Under the pieces are notes generated by a model. The model ran no database searches and had not been told where the DNA came from. It saw only the letters and a program-made list of their open reading frames with translations. 64,000 nt of DNA, from positions 3,873,258 through 3,937,257 of the forward strand of contig NZ_OY782578.1 of assembly GCF_963677945.1 (NCBI RefSeq), in the 5' to 3' direction. A program made the translations under genes and the position numbers. Positions 37,371-47,690 of this stretch are shown one piece after another (position 1 is the stretch's first letter; each line of letters begins with the position of its first letter). The DNA is from an uncultured Bacteroides sp. (lineage in GTDB: Bacteria > Bacteroidota > Bacteroidia > Bacteroidales > Bacteroidaceae).

Positions 37371-40300
37371 TTATTCAATAGCATCGGTTATACTTCCATA
37401 ACGGTGATATTCAAATGCGATGCTCTGTTCTTTCAGATAATGAAGCAACTCTACCCTTCCTTCCACCAGAGGTTTGGCCGTAGCAATATATTTACCAAGA
37501 CGAGCAGCCTGTTTGTAAAGTTCGTATGGAAGCCGACTACTGCAGGTGCGAATCCGTTCGTATTGATCGATGTCATTCAGAAACTCATCGTCCGACTGAA
37601 TCTTAATGATGCACTCTTTATTGATTCCTTTCTGAAGAATTATCAGTTTCGGATCTTCCTTGGCGATACTCAATACAACAGGTGTTCTGGCTATATTGGC
37701 AGCAACAAGGATCATAAGCACGTCGCACAATTCATCTTCCGGATAAATACGTAAAGCCATATTTCTAAGCGACAGGTACCTGAAAATATTTTGTTCGCCA
37801 ATTAGCTTATTACAGTCGTGTTCCTTAGAAAATACATTTTCCATGTTCAATTGATAACTTTCAACGGCTTTGCTGAAACGAGCTGTATCATCAGAATGAA
37901 GAATTGCAGCCAAAGTGTGAGATGCTTTAGGAACTGTTCCTTCCAAAGGTTTTTCAGTAATATTGATGAAGCACGACACATAGTTGGGTCCTCCGGCTTT
38001 GATACCGCCTCCGAAGGCCGATCGTTTCATTCCTCCGAAAGGTTGTCGGTTTACGATAGCACCAGTAATGCCTCGGTTGATATAGAGATTTCCGGCTTCA
38101 ATGCTATTCTTCCAAAGGAGCTGTTCGCTTTCATCCAGACTTTGCAATCCGGAAGTCAATCCGTATTCAGAGTTATTAACCAGCCTGATTCCATGTTGTA
38201 AATCATCAATGCAAACCACAGCCAGCAGCGGGGCAAACAGTTCGGTTGTCAATGTATAGCTTCCAGGTTTTACGCCCCATTTCACGCAAGGTTTCAGAAT
38301 TAACTTCTTTTCATCTGCAAATTCAGGTTTTACCAACCACCATTCGCCTTCTTCAAGATGGTCGATGGCATGCAGTAGTTTCTCATTCTGATTGGTAATC
38401 ATCGGACCAACCACATTGCCTCCGTTCCATATTCCTCCTGTGTGCAGACTGGTTACAGCATCTATAAGCTTTGCTTTAAACTCCGGATCGTGATACACCT
38501 CTTTTTCAAGGAGCAGCAGCGAACAAGCCGAACATTTTTGTCCGGCATTACTGAATGCCGAGGTGATAATGTTCTGGATAGCATGGTCGCGATCTCCGCT
38601 GGCAGTAAGAATGATTGCATTTTTACCTCCAGTCTCTGCCGACAACGGACAAGTTGGATTGTTTTCCAATAAACGAAAAGCAGTATCGGTGCCTCCTGTA
38701 AGAATAATATGTTTGATAGAAGGATGTGTGGTGAGATAGTTCACCGGTTCATATCCATCCGCACAGAATAACTGAAGTGCATCTTTCGGTACTCCGACTT
38801 CCCAGAATAGTTTAGCAAATTGCCATGCAACTGGATAAGCAACCGTGGCCTGTTTCAAAATTACCGTATTGCCTCCGGCAAGTGCGGCCGCCACACCTCC
38901 AACCGGAATTGCCAGAGGGAAGTTCCATGGCGGAATTACCATAATAATGCCTTTTGGTGTGCAGGTTATTGTTTCCAGATTGGTGAATTGCTGCATGGAA
39001 ACAGGATAAAAACAACAAAAGTCGATAGCTTCGGACACTTCCACATCTCCCTCCGTAAAAGATTTACCAGTAATGGCAGCCATGCAACCAATTAAATCAC
39101 CTCGGTGGTTACTCAGATTGGTTGCCACCTCATGCAAAATGCGGTTGCGCTCTTCCGGCAACGCTTGTCGCCAACCCGAAGCATCTTTCTCGGCAACAGC
39201 AATAATCTCCTTTACCTGATCGATATTGGCAAGGGAAGCTTCACAAACACAGATTTCACTATTCTGACTTCGGTCGAGGTATGCGCGTTTCTTTTCTGAT
39301 ATTACCTCCTTCTCACCAATCTGCAACGGAATATGATAAGGTTTATCATCGGCAGATTTTTTCCATTTCCGGCGGATTTCATCTGCCCACAAGCGATTCG
39401 GCTTCAAATCGAAATTGGTATCAGGTTCGTTTCGGAAAGTGAAAAGGTCAGTCTGGGGAATAGCCAGAAGGTTTCTGTTTTGTGTACGCCGTGGTGTAGT
39501 ACTGACACTCTCTTTCTGCTTATAAGCCTCAACGAATTGCTCTTGCACGAACTTCCAATGCTCGCTGTCCGCCTTCAGATTAAACGAATAGCTTAAGAAA
39601 TTGTCCTTGCCGGTATTCTCATCCAACCGGCGAACCAGGTACGACACAGCATTCAGGAAATGCTCGTTCTTCACCACCGGTGTATAAAGGATAATCTGTT
39701 TGCCGAGAGTGCGCATTACGCGAGGAAGATGATTCGCCATTCCTTCCAGCATTTCGAAAGTAACAAACTCATCAACCTTATTTTTTTGGCTGAGTAGGTA
39801 AGCGTAACCAAGTGTAAAAAAGTTGTGGGAAGCCACACCGATGTGCACCACCTCCGCATTTTCAGGTTCCAAAGCACGATCGAGCAAACGCAAGTAATTA
39901 GCATCAACCTCTGTTTTGGTGGAGTAAGTAGGAATTTCCCATCCTTTCAGAGAGGAAATAATAGTTTCCATCTGAAGGTTTGCCCCTTTTACCAGACGCA
40001 TTTTGATTGGAGCCCCACCTTCGGCAACCCGCTTTTTCGCAAATTCCAGTAGTCTGGACTGGAAATGCCATGCATCAGGTAAATAAGCCTGCACAACGAT
40101 ACCCGCCTGATAGTCTTTGAACTGCGGTAAATCCAGAACTGTTGTAAACACATCAAGCGTCAATTCAGTATCTTTATACTCTTCCATGTCGAGATTAACA
40201 AATTTGGAAAAGCTAATGCCATTTTCGTCTACGAATGGAAAGTCGATTGCTCTCTGGTAAATATTAGAGAGCCGCTCACATAACTCAGTTTTATTCAGCT

Positions 40301-40874
40301 CATAGTTGAGCGGATTTATCTGTGCATAGATGCCTGAAATTTTAATGGAGATGTAGTTAATCTGAGAATCTTTCAATGCTTCCAAGTAATGTTGGTAACG
40401 GTGATTAGCCTCTCCGTCTCCTAAAACCACTTCACCGAGCAGGTTAACATTCTGCCCTATTTTTTGTTCTCTACGCTGTTGCAGATGCCGTTTCAGCAGT
40501 GAGGGTGCTTCGTTGATAATTACTTTGGAAGTATCGGACCGTAAGCGTTGCTTAAAAATGGGAATGGCTATAAAATCGAACAAGTAGCCAAACGCCGTGA
40601 ACAGTTTGATAAGAATCTTGTCGGCAAAACCAAAAAACTCGGGCACGCCGTAGCGATCTATCAGCACTTTCATGCGATGCGCCAGCTTCTTGTTATTCCG
40701 TATTTGCGACGATTCGTCAAGCAACTTTGATAACAGAATCTTATCTCCTGGTTTTTGTACCAAAATGGCGTATTTCTGTTGTTCTTTACGCTCTTCGTTA
40801 GTGATCTCTTTTTCTGATTGTGCAAGAAACTGCTTTGCCCATTCAATAACTTCAGAAATATCCACTTTTTCCAT
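37371..40874 (-). CDS. putA: Bifunctional proline dehydrogenase / delta-1-pyrroline-5-carboxylate dehydrogenase
   Basis: 1167 residues. It oxidises proline to glutamate in two steps. The proline dehydrogenase barrel spans about 130-440 (IKMRLVKGANLQMETI, FEMLEGMANHLPRVM), and the aldehyde dehydrogenase part about 535-1000 with E747 in SAETGGKN and catalytic C781 in NAGQKCSACS. A C-terminal tail of about 160 residues is less conserved. There is no ribbon-helix-helix DNA-binding domain at the N-terminus, so it is not self-regulating like the enterobacterial enzyme. It stands alone, converging with the lipoprotein operon. No proline transporter gene is visible nearby. Confidence 0.93.
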   Translation of the reverse strand: MEKVDISEVIEWAKQFLAQSEKEITNEERKEQQKYAILVQKPGDKILLSKLLDESSQIRNNKKLAHRMKVLIDRYGVPEFFGFADKILIKLFTAFGYLFDFIAIPIFKQRLRSDTSKVIINEAPSLLKRHLQQRREQKIGQNVNLLGEVVLGDGEANHRYQHYLEALKDSQINYISIKISGIYAQINPLNYELNKTELCERLSNIYQRAIDFPFVDENGISFSKFVNLDMEEYKDTELTLDVFTTVLDLPQFKDYQAGIVVQAYLPDAWHFQSRLLEFAKKRVAEGGAPIKMRLVKGANLQMETIISSLKGWEIPTYSTKTEVDANYLRLLDRALEPENAEVVHIGVASHNFFTLGYAYLLSQKNKVDEFVTFEMLEGMANHLPRVMRTLGKQIILYTPVVKNEHFLNAVSYLVRRLDENTGKDNFLSYSFNLKADSEHWKFVQEQFVEAYKQKESVSTTPRRTQNRNLLAIPQTDLFTFRNEPDTNFDLKPNRLWADEIRRKWKKSADDKPYHIPLQIGEKEVISEKKRAYLDRSQNSEICVCEASLANIDQVKEIIAVAEKDASGWRQALPEERNRILHEVATNLSNHRGDLIGCMAAITGKSFTEGDVEVSEAIDFCCFYPVSMQQFTNLETITCTPKGIIMVIPPWNFPLAIPVGGVAAALAGGNTVILKQATVAYPVAWQFAKLFWEVGVPKDALQLFCADGYEPVNYLTTHPSIKHIILTGGTDTAFRLLENNPTCPLSAETGGKNAIILTASGDRDHAIQNIITSAFSNAGQKCSACSLLLLEKEVYHDPEFKAKLIDAVTSLHTGGIWNGGNVVGPMITNQNEKLLHAIDHLEEGEWWLVKPEFADEKKLILKPCVKWGVKPGSYTLTTELFAPLLAVVCIDDLQHGIRLVNNSEYGLTSGLQSLDESEQLLWKNSIEAGNLYINRGITGAIVNRQPFGGMKRSAFGGGIKAGGPNYVSCFINITEKPLEGTVPKASHTLAAILHSDDTARFSKAVESYQLNMENVFSKEHDCNKLIGEQNIFRYLSLRNMALRIYPEDELCDVLMILVAANIARTPVVLSIAKEDPKLIILQKGINKECIIKIQSDDEFLNDIDQYERIRTCSSRLPYELYKQAARLGKYIATAKPLVEGRVELLHYLKEQSIAFEYHRYGSITDAIE

Positions 40875-41377
40875 AAAATTTAAGATTAAGAAGTTATATG
40901 CAATATAGGGAAAAAGATTGAAAATGAGATTAATAGAAGCAAAAAAATATATAGGCTAAATTCAAGTTATAAAAACAACTCTCCCCTATATTTTTTGAAT
41001 CAACGGCAATTTGCATCGTCTGGAGATTTATTCCGTACTATAATTAAAATCTATCAGTCTATCCTTTGCTAAAGCTTTCATTTTTTTGCAAAAATGGCTT
41101 TTCGATGACGACATTTATTTCTTAAGTAAGTATGAAATTTCTCAATCTATTGAAAATCATTCGGTATTTTAAAATTAAAACCTCCTACATACAGGAGATT
41201 TTCCTTCCCCCCTATTGAGTTGTAGCCCAAGCAAAACTCATCCAATCATTATCAATCGAAGCATAAGATCTTATATTGGTTTTTCGATTTCAAAAGGGAT
41301 AATATCGTCACGAGAAATATGTGTTAATGATCTGGAAAAACTAACGGTCAAATAGTCGTGTTATATTCATTATGAAT
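40875..41377. other. Intergenic region between putA and the Mrr-STAND gene
   Basis: About 500 bases with no intact gene. On the minus strand a short open stretch near 41215-41290 reads RSYASIDNDWMSFAWATTQ and stops; it may be a relic of an unidentified gene, but I cannot support a family. Confidence 0.35.
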
Positions 41378-43669
41378 CTATTTCTTGATTTTCATAATCA
41401 TTTGATCTATTTCTTCGTCTATGATATCATTATAAATATCATTTGCGTCCTCTTTGTCCGATTCTTCATCGCTCAACTGTTCCAACCTTTTAAATGCCTT
41501 ATTCGACAACTGATCATAGTCCAATTCTTTAAGTTTTTTAGTCGTTCTTGTTAGTGGTAAAATAAATTTTATCTGAGTGTAATCGTCATAAAAGTCCATC
41601 ATATCCATAAAATCCATTTCATCCAGATGTTTAATTTGGATAAGGAACAGGTGGTCTGCTTCTTTGACAAGCTTTTTATTTTTCCTTATCATAGCTAAAA
41701 CTTGTTTATTACAGACTCTGGTCATGTATTCCAAAAAGACCAGTTCTTTGATATCATCAATAGGTCCTTGTATATAGTGCTTTACCGTTTCTTCCCCATC
41801 GATCAAGCCTGCATCTATAAGATCCTTTGCTACCTGAAGAAAACATATTTTTTCAGAAATATTTTCAGTACCATCAAATTCGTATCTAAAAAGCTCAGTC
41901 TTCAACAATTCGGCGAATTCCCAATCTTTTTTTACATCAATAATAGACATAGCTTCATGCAAATAATAAATGCGTCGTTCAGGTCTCCAGCACTCAAAAA
42001 GTCCTTCATCTGGGGCATCAAATTTAAAAAAGCCGAATCCTGCATTTGTGAGGGTGGAAAAATTGTTTATCAACTGATTTCGAAATATTACAAACAAAGT
42101 CGCATCATTTTCGACAACTTCCAACAATTCCGTATTGAATAATTGTTCATAAAAGATAGCATTTCCCATAATCATCTGCAACCAGTTCCTTTTCTCCCAA
42201 ACAAAACTATCTATAAAATCAATGATTGATGGGTTTTGGAATTCGATTACGTCATATTCTTCGTCAACTAATTCGTCGTATTCAGTCCGGAAGGTGAAGA
42301 ATGTTCCTTCCATTTCTTTAATAATATGTTCAAAGTCGTCATAACTATATTGTCGAAATTTATCTAATTTCTCTATAAACACCATTATAGACTCTTCAAA
42401 TTTACTAATCGAGATTTGTTCAGATATCACAAACCTGTTAAGCAATACCAACTTATAGAGATCGTTCGGTAGATTATTGTACACCATTTTCCATATTTCA
42501 TTCGGCTTTTGAAGATTCTGTAAAAAGAAGGTAAAATATTCTGCAGACTGAACATTTTTTAAAAGTATAGGATTGGTCAAATGCTCGATAATGCGGGGGC
42601 TATAATTTTTATGATCTATTATTGCTTTGAAATTGTTCTTAATTAGATTGTCTATAAAATCGGATTGTAGTCCACTATTCATGAGGTGATTGTATAATAT
42701 CTCAGTTCTAATTCTTCTTGTGAAGGACTTGAGTTCTATGACATAATGAAATATTCGTTGTGATATCTCATTAGCAGGACAAGATTCTCTATTGGCTTTC
42801 TTAAGGATATATTCGCGTGATGTAATAATTAACTTTTTATCTTTCATCTTCTCTACTTTTTCGATAAAATATAAAAGAAGTTGAATATAATCATTTCCTT
42901 TTTCAAATTTAATCTTTCCAAGGAAATCATCTATCAGAAAAATGGAGGGACTTGGTGTATAAAGGTAAGATTCCGCTTCCTGAATTGTTCGATATGAAAG
43001 ATCAATCAACTGATACTTTTCAGAATAAATATAGTGCGCTATGAGGGCGTGAGATAAAGTTGTTTTGCCAATGCCGGGATTACCAACGACAATAGCAATA
43101 TTATTAATCTTATAGTGCTCGATCAAACGGTAATATTCCTTATATGGAACAAAGGTTTTCAGGGATTCTTGTATCTTTTCTTTTATAAATTCCGAGTGCT
43201 GTAAGAAGCCCAAATGAAATATCTTTTGATGAACATTGATACTGTTCATCCATAGTTCAGGATATTTGAATTCAATATAATGATTAGCCGGCAACCCTAG
43301 TGAATCATTAAGATCACTATTTACAATAATACGATCAGGACTGGGTATTTTTCCATTGTATATGTTTATAATCTTTTCTTTATTATTAGGAGTCAAGTCA
43401 AGCGAAACGACGAGAAGATATTCTGTAAATTTTAAATGCTGCAGCTTTTGGCTTTCTTTTTTAAGAGACGAAATAAGGGCTGTGACATTTTTATATTTTT
43501 TACATTGAACAATAAGTATTTTCTCCTTTGAATAAGAATACCTAAAATCAATTCCGCCATCTTTTCCTTCTGCAAAATTCTCAAAGGTGCCGTATTTATG
43601 GCTGAGTAAATCCCTTACCAGTTGCTCAAATCTTAAGGGTGACAATATTCCGAAATCATAATTGTTCAT
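41378..43669 (-). CDS. Mrr-like nuclease fused to STAND-type NTPase, candidate defence protein
   Basis: 763 residues. The N-terminus (1-100) is a restriction-endonuclease-like PD-(D/E)xK domain of the Mrr/REase group: E15 in FEQLVRDLL, D41 in GGIDFRY and Q55-C56-K57 in ILIVQCKKY. A P-loop NTPase follows (about 165-330) with Walker A GNPGIGKTT (196-204), Walker B IFLIDDF (D247, D248) and an arginine motif IITSREYIL (R285), the pattern of nSTAND ATPases in conflict systems. The remaining 430 residues are helical, with no canonical TPR consensus, and end in an acidic tail. Such proteins are held inactive until a sensor part recognises a foreign trigger, then oligomerise and cut DNA. The position between an IS relic/tRNA-Ser and putA suggests insertion. 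Alternative: a stand-alone restriction-type enzyme. Confidence 0.8.
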   Translation of the reverse strand: MNNYDFGILSPLRFEQLVRDLLSHKYGTFENFAEGKDGGIDFRYSYSKEKILIVQCKKYKNVTALISSLKKESQKLQHLKFTEYLLVVSLDLTPNNKEKIINIYNGKIPSPDRIIVNSDLNDSLGLPANHYIEFKYPELWMNSINVHQKIFHLGFLQHSEFIKEKIQESLKTFVPYKEYYRLIEHYKINNIAIVVGNPGIGKTTLSHALIAHYIYSEKYQLIDLSYRTIQEAESYLYTPSPSIFLIDDFLGKIKFEKGNDYIQLLLYFIEKVEKMKDKKLIITSREYILKKANRESCPANEISQRIFHYVIELKSFTRRIRTEILYNHLMNSGLQSDFIDNLIKNNFKAIIDHKNYSPRIIEHLTNPILLKNVQSAEYFTFFLQNLQKPNEIWKMVYNNLPNDLYKLVLLNRFVISEQISISKFEESIMVFIEKLDKFRQYSYDDFEHIIKEMEGTFFTFRTEYDELVDEEYDVIEFQNPSIIDFIDSFVWEKRNWLQMIMGNAIFYEQLFNTELLEVVENDATLFVIFRNQLINNFSTLTNAGFGFFKFDAPDEGLFECWRPERRIYYLHEAMSIIDVKKDWEFAELLKTELFRYEFDGTENISEKICFLQVAKDLIDAGLIDGEETVKHYIQGPIDDIKELVFLEYMTRVCNKQVLAMIRKNKKLVKEADHLFLIQIKHLDEMDFMDMMDFYDDYTQIKFILPLTRTTKKLKELDYDQLSNKAFKRLEQLSDEESDKEDANDIYNDIIDEEIDQMIMKIKK

Positions 43670-44030
43670 TATAGCAGGCTAATTTATCTAAATGCAATTT
43701 TAAGTATAAATATTATAAATCTAAAGTAGTTATATTTAAACCAATTTTCATTTACCACTTTTTGGTACGCCTCATTGATTTATATAATAAATTATACAAA
43801 TATACTATATATTATATGTCTATCAAGTAAAAACGGCATAAAATACTTGACACTATTCTATATATAAATCAACACCTTATGCTTAGCTTGTCTTTTACGT
43901 TGCTATCGGAGGATGCAATATTAAACATTTACTTCCCAATCTAGAGCATTCAGAATATTGTCACTTTATTGGAATATACAGAAAATTACAGATTAATAAC
44001 TTAACAGATAACAAAATCGAGAATCAAGGG
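43670..44030. other. Region upstream of the Mrr-STAND gene
   Basis: AT-rich. It holds the promoter side of the nuclease gene and, from about 43890 on the plus strand, an open stretch in frame with the transposase relic but without clear similarity. Confidence 0.35.
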
Positions 44031-44222
44031 TATCCTAACTTCTCAGCAATAATATCTATGTTTGAGAATCACTCGGAGAGAATATTAAACTATTTTGAAA
44101 ATCGAAGTACTAACGCAGCTGCAGAATCTTTTAATGCTAAACTAAAGGCTTTCAGAGCATCGTTTAGAGGAGTAAATGATATGAAATTCTTTCTTTACAG
44201 AGTGGCTAAAATTTACGCATAA
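44031..44222 (+). pseudogene. Transposase relic (ISL3/ISAon1-type DDE, C-terminal end)
   Basis: The frame reads FENHSERILNYFENRSTNAA, then AESFNAKLKAFRASFRGV and FFLYRVAKIYA before TAA at 44220-44222. The NRSTNAxAESFNAKLKxFRA block and the FFLxRxAKxY end are hallmarks of the ISAon1-type branch of ISL3-like transposases of Bacteroidetes. The N-terminal 80% is missing. The relic lies next to tRNA-Ser, beside the Mrr-STAND gene. Confidence 0.75.
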
Positions 44223-44301
44223 ACTGATGAAACTTTTAACATTCCCACAAATTTATTGACTGATCCCATAAATGAATACTATTTAAAGAATAACAAACAG
44301 A

Positions 44302-44340
44302 AAAAGCGCAAATAAGCAGTACACTGCTTATTTGCGCTTT
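44302..44340 (-). terminator. Terminator of the second tRNA-Ser
   Basis: On the minus strand AAAGCGCAAATAAGCAG and CTGCTTATTTGCGCTTT form a near-perfect long stem with a 4-base loop, followed by T residues. It begins only 3 bases past the tRNA end. Confidence 0.85.
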
Positions 44341-44343
44341 CAG

Positions 44344-44428
44344 CGGAGAGATAGGGATTCGAACCCCAGGAACCTCGCAGTTCAACGGTTTTCAAGACCG
44401 CCGCAATCGACCACTCTGCCATCTCTCC
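44344..44428 (-). tRNA. tRNA-Ser (anticodon UGA), second copy
   Basis: Identical over all 85 bases to the tRNA at 20560-20644, with the same CTTGAAA anticodon loop and long variable arm. The flanks differ, except for the shared promoter block AAAGCG-TGCAAAGGTA seen on the plus strand. Confidence 0.95.
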
Positions 44429-44467
44429 AATAACTAATTTCACGACTGCTTTTCTTTAAAAGCGGTG

Positions 44468-44498
44468 CAAAGGTAATTGAATTATTATTAATTGCAAC
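44468..44498 (-). promoter_or_regulatory. Promoter of the second tRNA-Ser
   Basis: On the minus strand GTTG (44498-44495) and TACCTTTG (44475-44468) are 19 bases apart, with the same -7 box and spacing as the first tRNA copy. Confidence 0.55.
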
Positions 44499-44589
44499 AC
44501 TTTTACTTAAAATTTTATCATAAAAAGGCGAAAAATGTATTCAAAGCTCACAAACGTGTTATATAACATATTTTTCATTCCTTTTATAG

Positions 44590-44618
44590 TTGATATTACA
44601 ATAAAGGTTGTAACTTTG
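44590..44618 (+). promoter_or_regulatory. Promoter of pflB
   Basis: TAACTTTG at 44611-44618 matches the -7 consensus; a TTG at 44590-44592 with an 18-base spacer can serve as -33. The ATG is 44 bases further on. Confidence 0.5.
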
Positions 44619-44661
44619 TACGCTCTAAAAAGACAAATCAACCAAAAAAACAACTTTTTCT

Positions 44662-46890
44662 ATGGAATTGAATAAAACCTTTAAAAACGGTGTTTGGAGC
44701 AAAGAAATCAATGTAAGAGATTTCGTTCTTACTAATATCACTCCTTATGATGGAGATGCTTCCTTCCTCGCAGGTGCTACAGAACGTACTAAAAAAATCT
44801 GGAATTTATGTCTTGCTGCTATTGCAGAAGAAAGAGCAAACAACGGAGTTCGCTCTATTGATAATAAAACTGTATCAACAATTTCTTCACATAAAGCTGG
44901 TTATATTGATAAGGAAAACGAACTTATCGTTGGCTTGCAAACCGATGAACTTCTAAAAAGAGCTATCAAACCTTTCGGAGGTATTAACGTTGTTGCTAAA
45001 TCATGCAAAGAAAATGGTCTTGAAGTAGACGAAAAGGTAAAAGATATCTTTACTCATTACCGTAAAACTCACAACGAAGGTGTTTTTGATGTATATACAG
45101 ACGAAATTCGCTCTTTCCGTTCTCTTGGTTTCTTAACTGGTTTACCTGATAATTATGCTCGTGGCCGTGTAATTGGTGATTACCGCCGATTGGCTCTTTA
45201 TGGTCTTGACAGATTGATTGAAGCTAAAAATGAAGATCTTCACAATCTTACCGGTCCAATGACTGAAGCGCGTATCAGAACACGTGAAGAGGTTAAGGAA
45301 CAGATCAAAGCTTTGAACGAAATGAAAGTGATGGGCGAATATTACGGATTAGATCTTTCTCGTCCTGCATATACTGCTCAGGAAGCTGTTCAATGGGTAT
45401 ATATGGCTTATCTTGCTGCTGTTAAGGAACAAGATGGTGCTGCTATGTCTCTTGGAAATGTTTCTTCTTTCCTTGATATCTATATTGATTACGAATTAAG
45501 TCAGGGAACAATTGATGAATCTTTTGCTCAGGAATTAATTGACCAATTCGTTATCAAGCTTCGTATGGTTCGCCACTTGAGAATGGGTTCTTACAATGAT
45601 ATCTTTGCCGGAGACCCAACATGGGTAACCGAATCTCTTGGTGGTCGTTTTAACGATGGCCGTCATAAAGTAACAAAGACTTCATTCCGTTTCTTACAAA
45701 CTCTATATAACTTAGGTGCTTCTCCAGAACCAAACTTAACTGTTCTTTGGTCGCCTGAACTGCCTGAAGGATTCAAAGATTTCTGTGCTAAGGTTTCTAT
45801 TGATACTTCTTCTATCCAGTATGAAAATGATGACTTAATGCGTTCTATCCGTCACAGTGACGATTACGGAATTGCTTGTTGCGTTTCCTTCCAGGATATA
45901 GGTAGACAGATTCAGTTCTTCGGTGCACGTACCAACCTGGCTAAAGCATTATTGCTTGCTATCAACGGCGGACGTTGCGAAAACACCGGAACATTAATGG
46001 TTAAGGGTATTCCAGCTTTGAAGAGCGATGTGCTCGACTTTGATGAAGTAATGGCTAACTATAAGATTGTTTTGAAAGAAGTTGCTCGTGTTTATAATGA
46101 CGCGATGAACATTATTCACTACATGCACGATAAGTATTACTACGAAAAAGCTCAGATGGCGTTTATTGATACTAATCCTCGTATTAATCTTGCTTACGGT
46201 GCTGCCGGATTATCTATTGCTGCCGATTCTCTTTCTGCAATTAAATTTGCAAAGGTTACTGCTCGTCGTAATGAGCTTGGCCTGACTGAAGGATTTGACA
46301 TTGACGGAGAATTCCCATTCTATGGTAATGATGATGATAAAGTAGATACTTTAGCTGTAGACCTGACTCACTATTTCAGTGAAGAACTTAGTAAGCTTCC
46401 TATCTACAAGAATGCACGCCCTACTCTTTCTATCCTTACAATTACTTCGAATGTAATGTACGGTAAGAAAACTGGTGCAACTCCTGACGGACGTAAAAAG
46501 GGTGTAGCTTTTGCTCCGGGTGCAAACCCAATGCACGGACGTGATCAGAAAGGTGCTATTGCTTCTCTTACTTCTGTAGCAAAAATCAATTATGATGATG
46601 CTCAGGACGGTGTTAGTAATACATTCTCAATCGTTCCTAAATCTCTTGGTGTAACAGCTGAAGATCGTGTTGAAAATCTTGTTTCAATGATGGATGGTTA
46701 CTTCAGCAAAGGTGCTCACCACTTGAATGTGAATGTATTGAACCGCGAAATGCTGGAAGATGCAATGGAACATCCTGAAAACTATCCACAGCTTACAATT
46801 CGTGTATCAGGTTACGCTGTAAACTTTGTCAGCCTGAGCCGCGAACATCAGTTGGAAGTTATTTCAAGAAGTTTCCACTCAAAGATGTGA
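44662..46890 (+). CDS. pflB: Pyruvate formate-lyase (formate acetyltransferase)
   Basis: 742 residues, full length. The glycyl-radical enzyme converts pyruvate and CoA to acetyl-CoA and formate without oxygen. The active-site cysteine pair is in YGIACCVSF (C406-C407), and the radical glycine is in RVSGYAVNF (G717) near the C-terminus. The first 20 residues ([19 protein letters not shown]) are typical. It is followed by its activase gene after 10 bases. It lies immediately right of the tRNA-Ser, on the opposite strand, with its own promoter. It marks a strictly fermentative or anaerobic life style. Confidence 0.96.
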   Translation: MELNKTFKNGVWSKEINVRDFVLTNITPYDGDASFLAGATERTKKIWNLCLAAIAEERANNGVRSIDNKTVSTISSHKAGYIDKENELIVGLQTDELLKRAIKPFGGINVVAKSCKENGLEVDEKVKDIFTHYRKTHNEGVFDVYTDEIRSFRSLGFLTGLPDNYARGRVIGDYRRLALYGLDRLIEAKNEDLHNLTGPMTEARIRTREEVKEQIKALNEMKVMGEYYGLDLSRPAYTAQEAVQWVYMAYLAAVKEQDGAAMSLGNVSSFLDIYIDYELSQGTIDESFAQELIDQFVIKLRMVRHLRMGSYNDIFAGDPTWVTESLGGRFNDGRHKVTKTSFRFLQTLYNLGASPEPNLTVLWSPELPEGFKDFCAKVSIDTSSIQYENDDLMRSIRHSDDYGIACCVSFQDIGRQIQFFGARTNLAKALLLAINGGRCENTGTLMVKGIPALKSDVLDFDEVMANYKIVLKEVARVYNDAMNIIHYMHDKYYYEKAQMAFIDTNPRINLAYGAAGLSIAADSLSAIKFAKVTARRNELGLTEGFDIDGEFPFYGNDDDKVDTLAVDLTHYFSEELSKLPIYKNARPTLSILTITSNVMYGKKTGATPDGRKKGVAFAPGANPMHGRDQKGAIASLTSVAKINYDDAQDGVSNTFSIVPKSLGVTAEDRVENLVSMMDGYFSKGAHHLNVNVLNREMLEDAMEHPENYPQLTIRVSGYAVNFVSLSREHQLEVISRSFHSKM

Positions 46891-46900
46891 TAATAAAAAG

Positions 46901-47626
46901 ATGATCAACGTTCATTCATATGAATCAATGGGAACCTTTGATGGTCCCGGCCTGCGATTGGTAGTGTTCCTGCAAGGATGCAACTTTCGCTGTAAGTACT
47001 GTGCCAATCCTGATACTATTACTCTTAAAGGCGGCAAGCCAACAGAGGTTGAAGAGATTGTGCGCATGGCTCTCAGTCAGAAGGCTTTCTTCGGAAAGAA
47101 AGGTGGCATTACCTTTAGCGGAGGCGAACCTACTCTTCAGGCCAAGGAACTGATTCCTTTGTTCCGCAGATTGCGCGAGGAAGGAATTCACATCTGCCTT
47201 GATTCTAACGGAGGAAATATGAATGACGATGTGAAAGAACTTCTTTCACTAACGGATCTAGTTCTTTTGGATATAAAAGAATTCAATCCCAATCATCACA
47301 TGATACTTACAGAACGCAGCAATGCCCAGACTTTGGGCACTGCTGCTTATCTGGAAGAAATTAAGAAACCCATGTGGATTCGTTATGTATTGGTTCCAGG
47401 ATACAGCGATTTCGAGGAAGATATCATTGCCATGTGCGAACACTTCAAATTTTATTCCATGATTAAACGCATCGAAATACTTCCTTATCACACATTGGGA
47501 AAGCATAAATACGAAGCTTTAAAGAAGCCTTACCTACTGGAAGAGGTAAAAGAAAACACTCCGGCCCAACTGGAGCATGCACAGGAACTATTCTCCCGTT
47601 ATTTCCCCGAGGTCTATGTAAATTGA
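46901..47626 (+). CDS. pflA: Pyruvate formate-lyase-activating enzyme
   Basis: 241 residues. A radical SAM enzyme that installs the glycyl radical on PFL. The CxxxCxxC cluster is C27, C31, C34 in CNFRCKYC, right after GTFDGPGLRLVVFLQG, which is the pattern of PFL activases. FSGGEPTLQ is the SAM-binding GGE motif. It is co-transcribed with pflB (10-base gap), and its function needs that gene. Confidence 0.95.
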   Translation: MINVHSYESMGTFDGPGLRLVVFLQGCNFRCKYCANPDTITLKGGKPTEVEEIVRMALSQKAFFGKKGGITFSGGEPTLQAKELIPLFRRLREEGIHICLDSNGGNMNDDVKELLSLTDLVLLDIKEFNPNHHMILTERSNAQTLGTAAYLEEIKKPMWIRYVLVPGYSDFEEDIIAMCEHFKFYSMIKRIEILPYHTLGKHKYEALKKPYLLEEVKENTPAQLEHAQELFSRYFPEVYVN

Positions 47627-47632
47627 ATATTT

Positions 47633-47664
47633 CTTGCCGGAACAAAGATATAGTTGTATTTTTG
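47633..47664 (+). promoter_or_regulatory. Promoter of mutS2
   Basis: TATTTTTG (47657-47664) matches the -7 box; CTTG at 47633-47636 with a 20-base spacer is a partial -33. It suggests mutS2 is not only read from the pfl operon. Confidence 0.45.
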
Positions 47665-47690
47665 TTGCAGAATTATTCAAGATAACTTAG

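Noticed and set aside
41215-41290. Minus-strand stretch reading RSYASIDNDWMSFAWATTQ
   Set aside because: Looks like the end of a protein, but without any motif or upstream continuation a gene or relic cannot be claimed.
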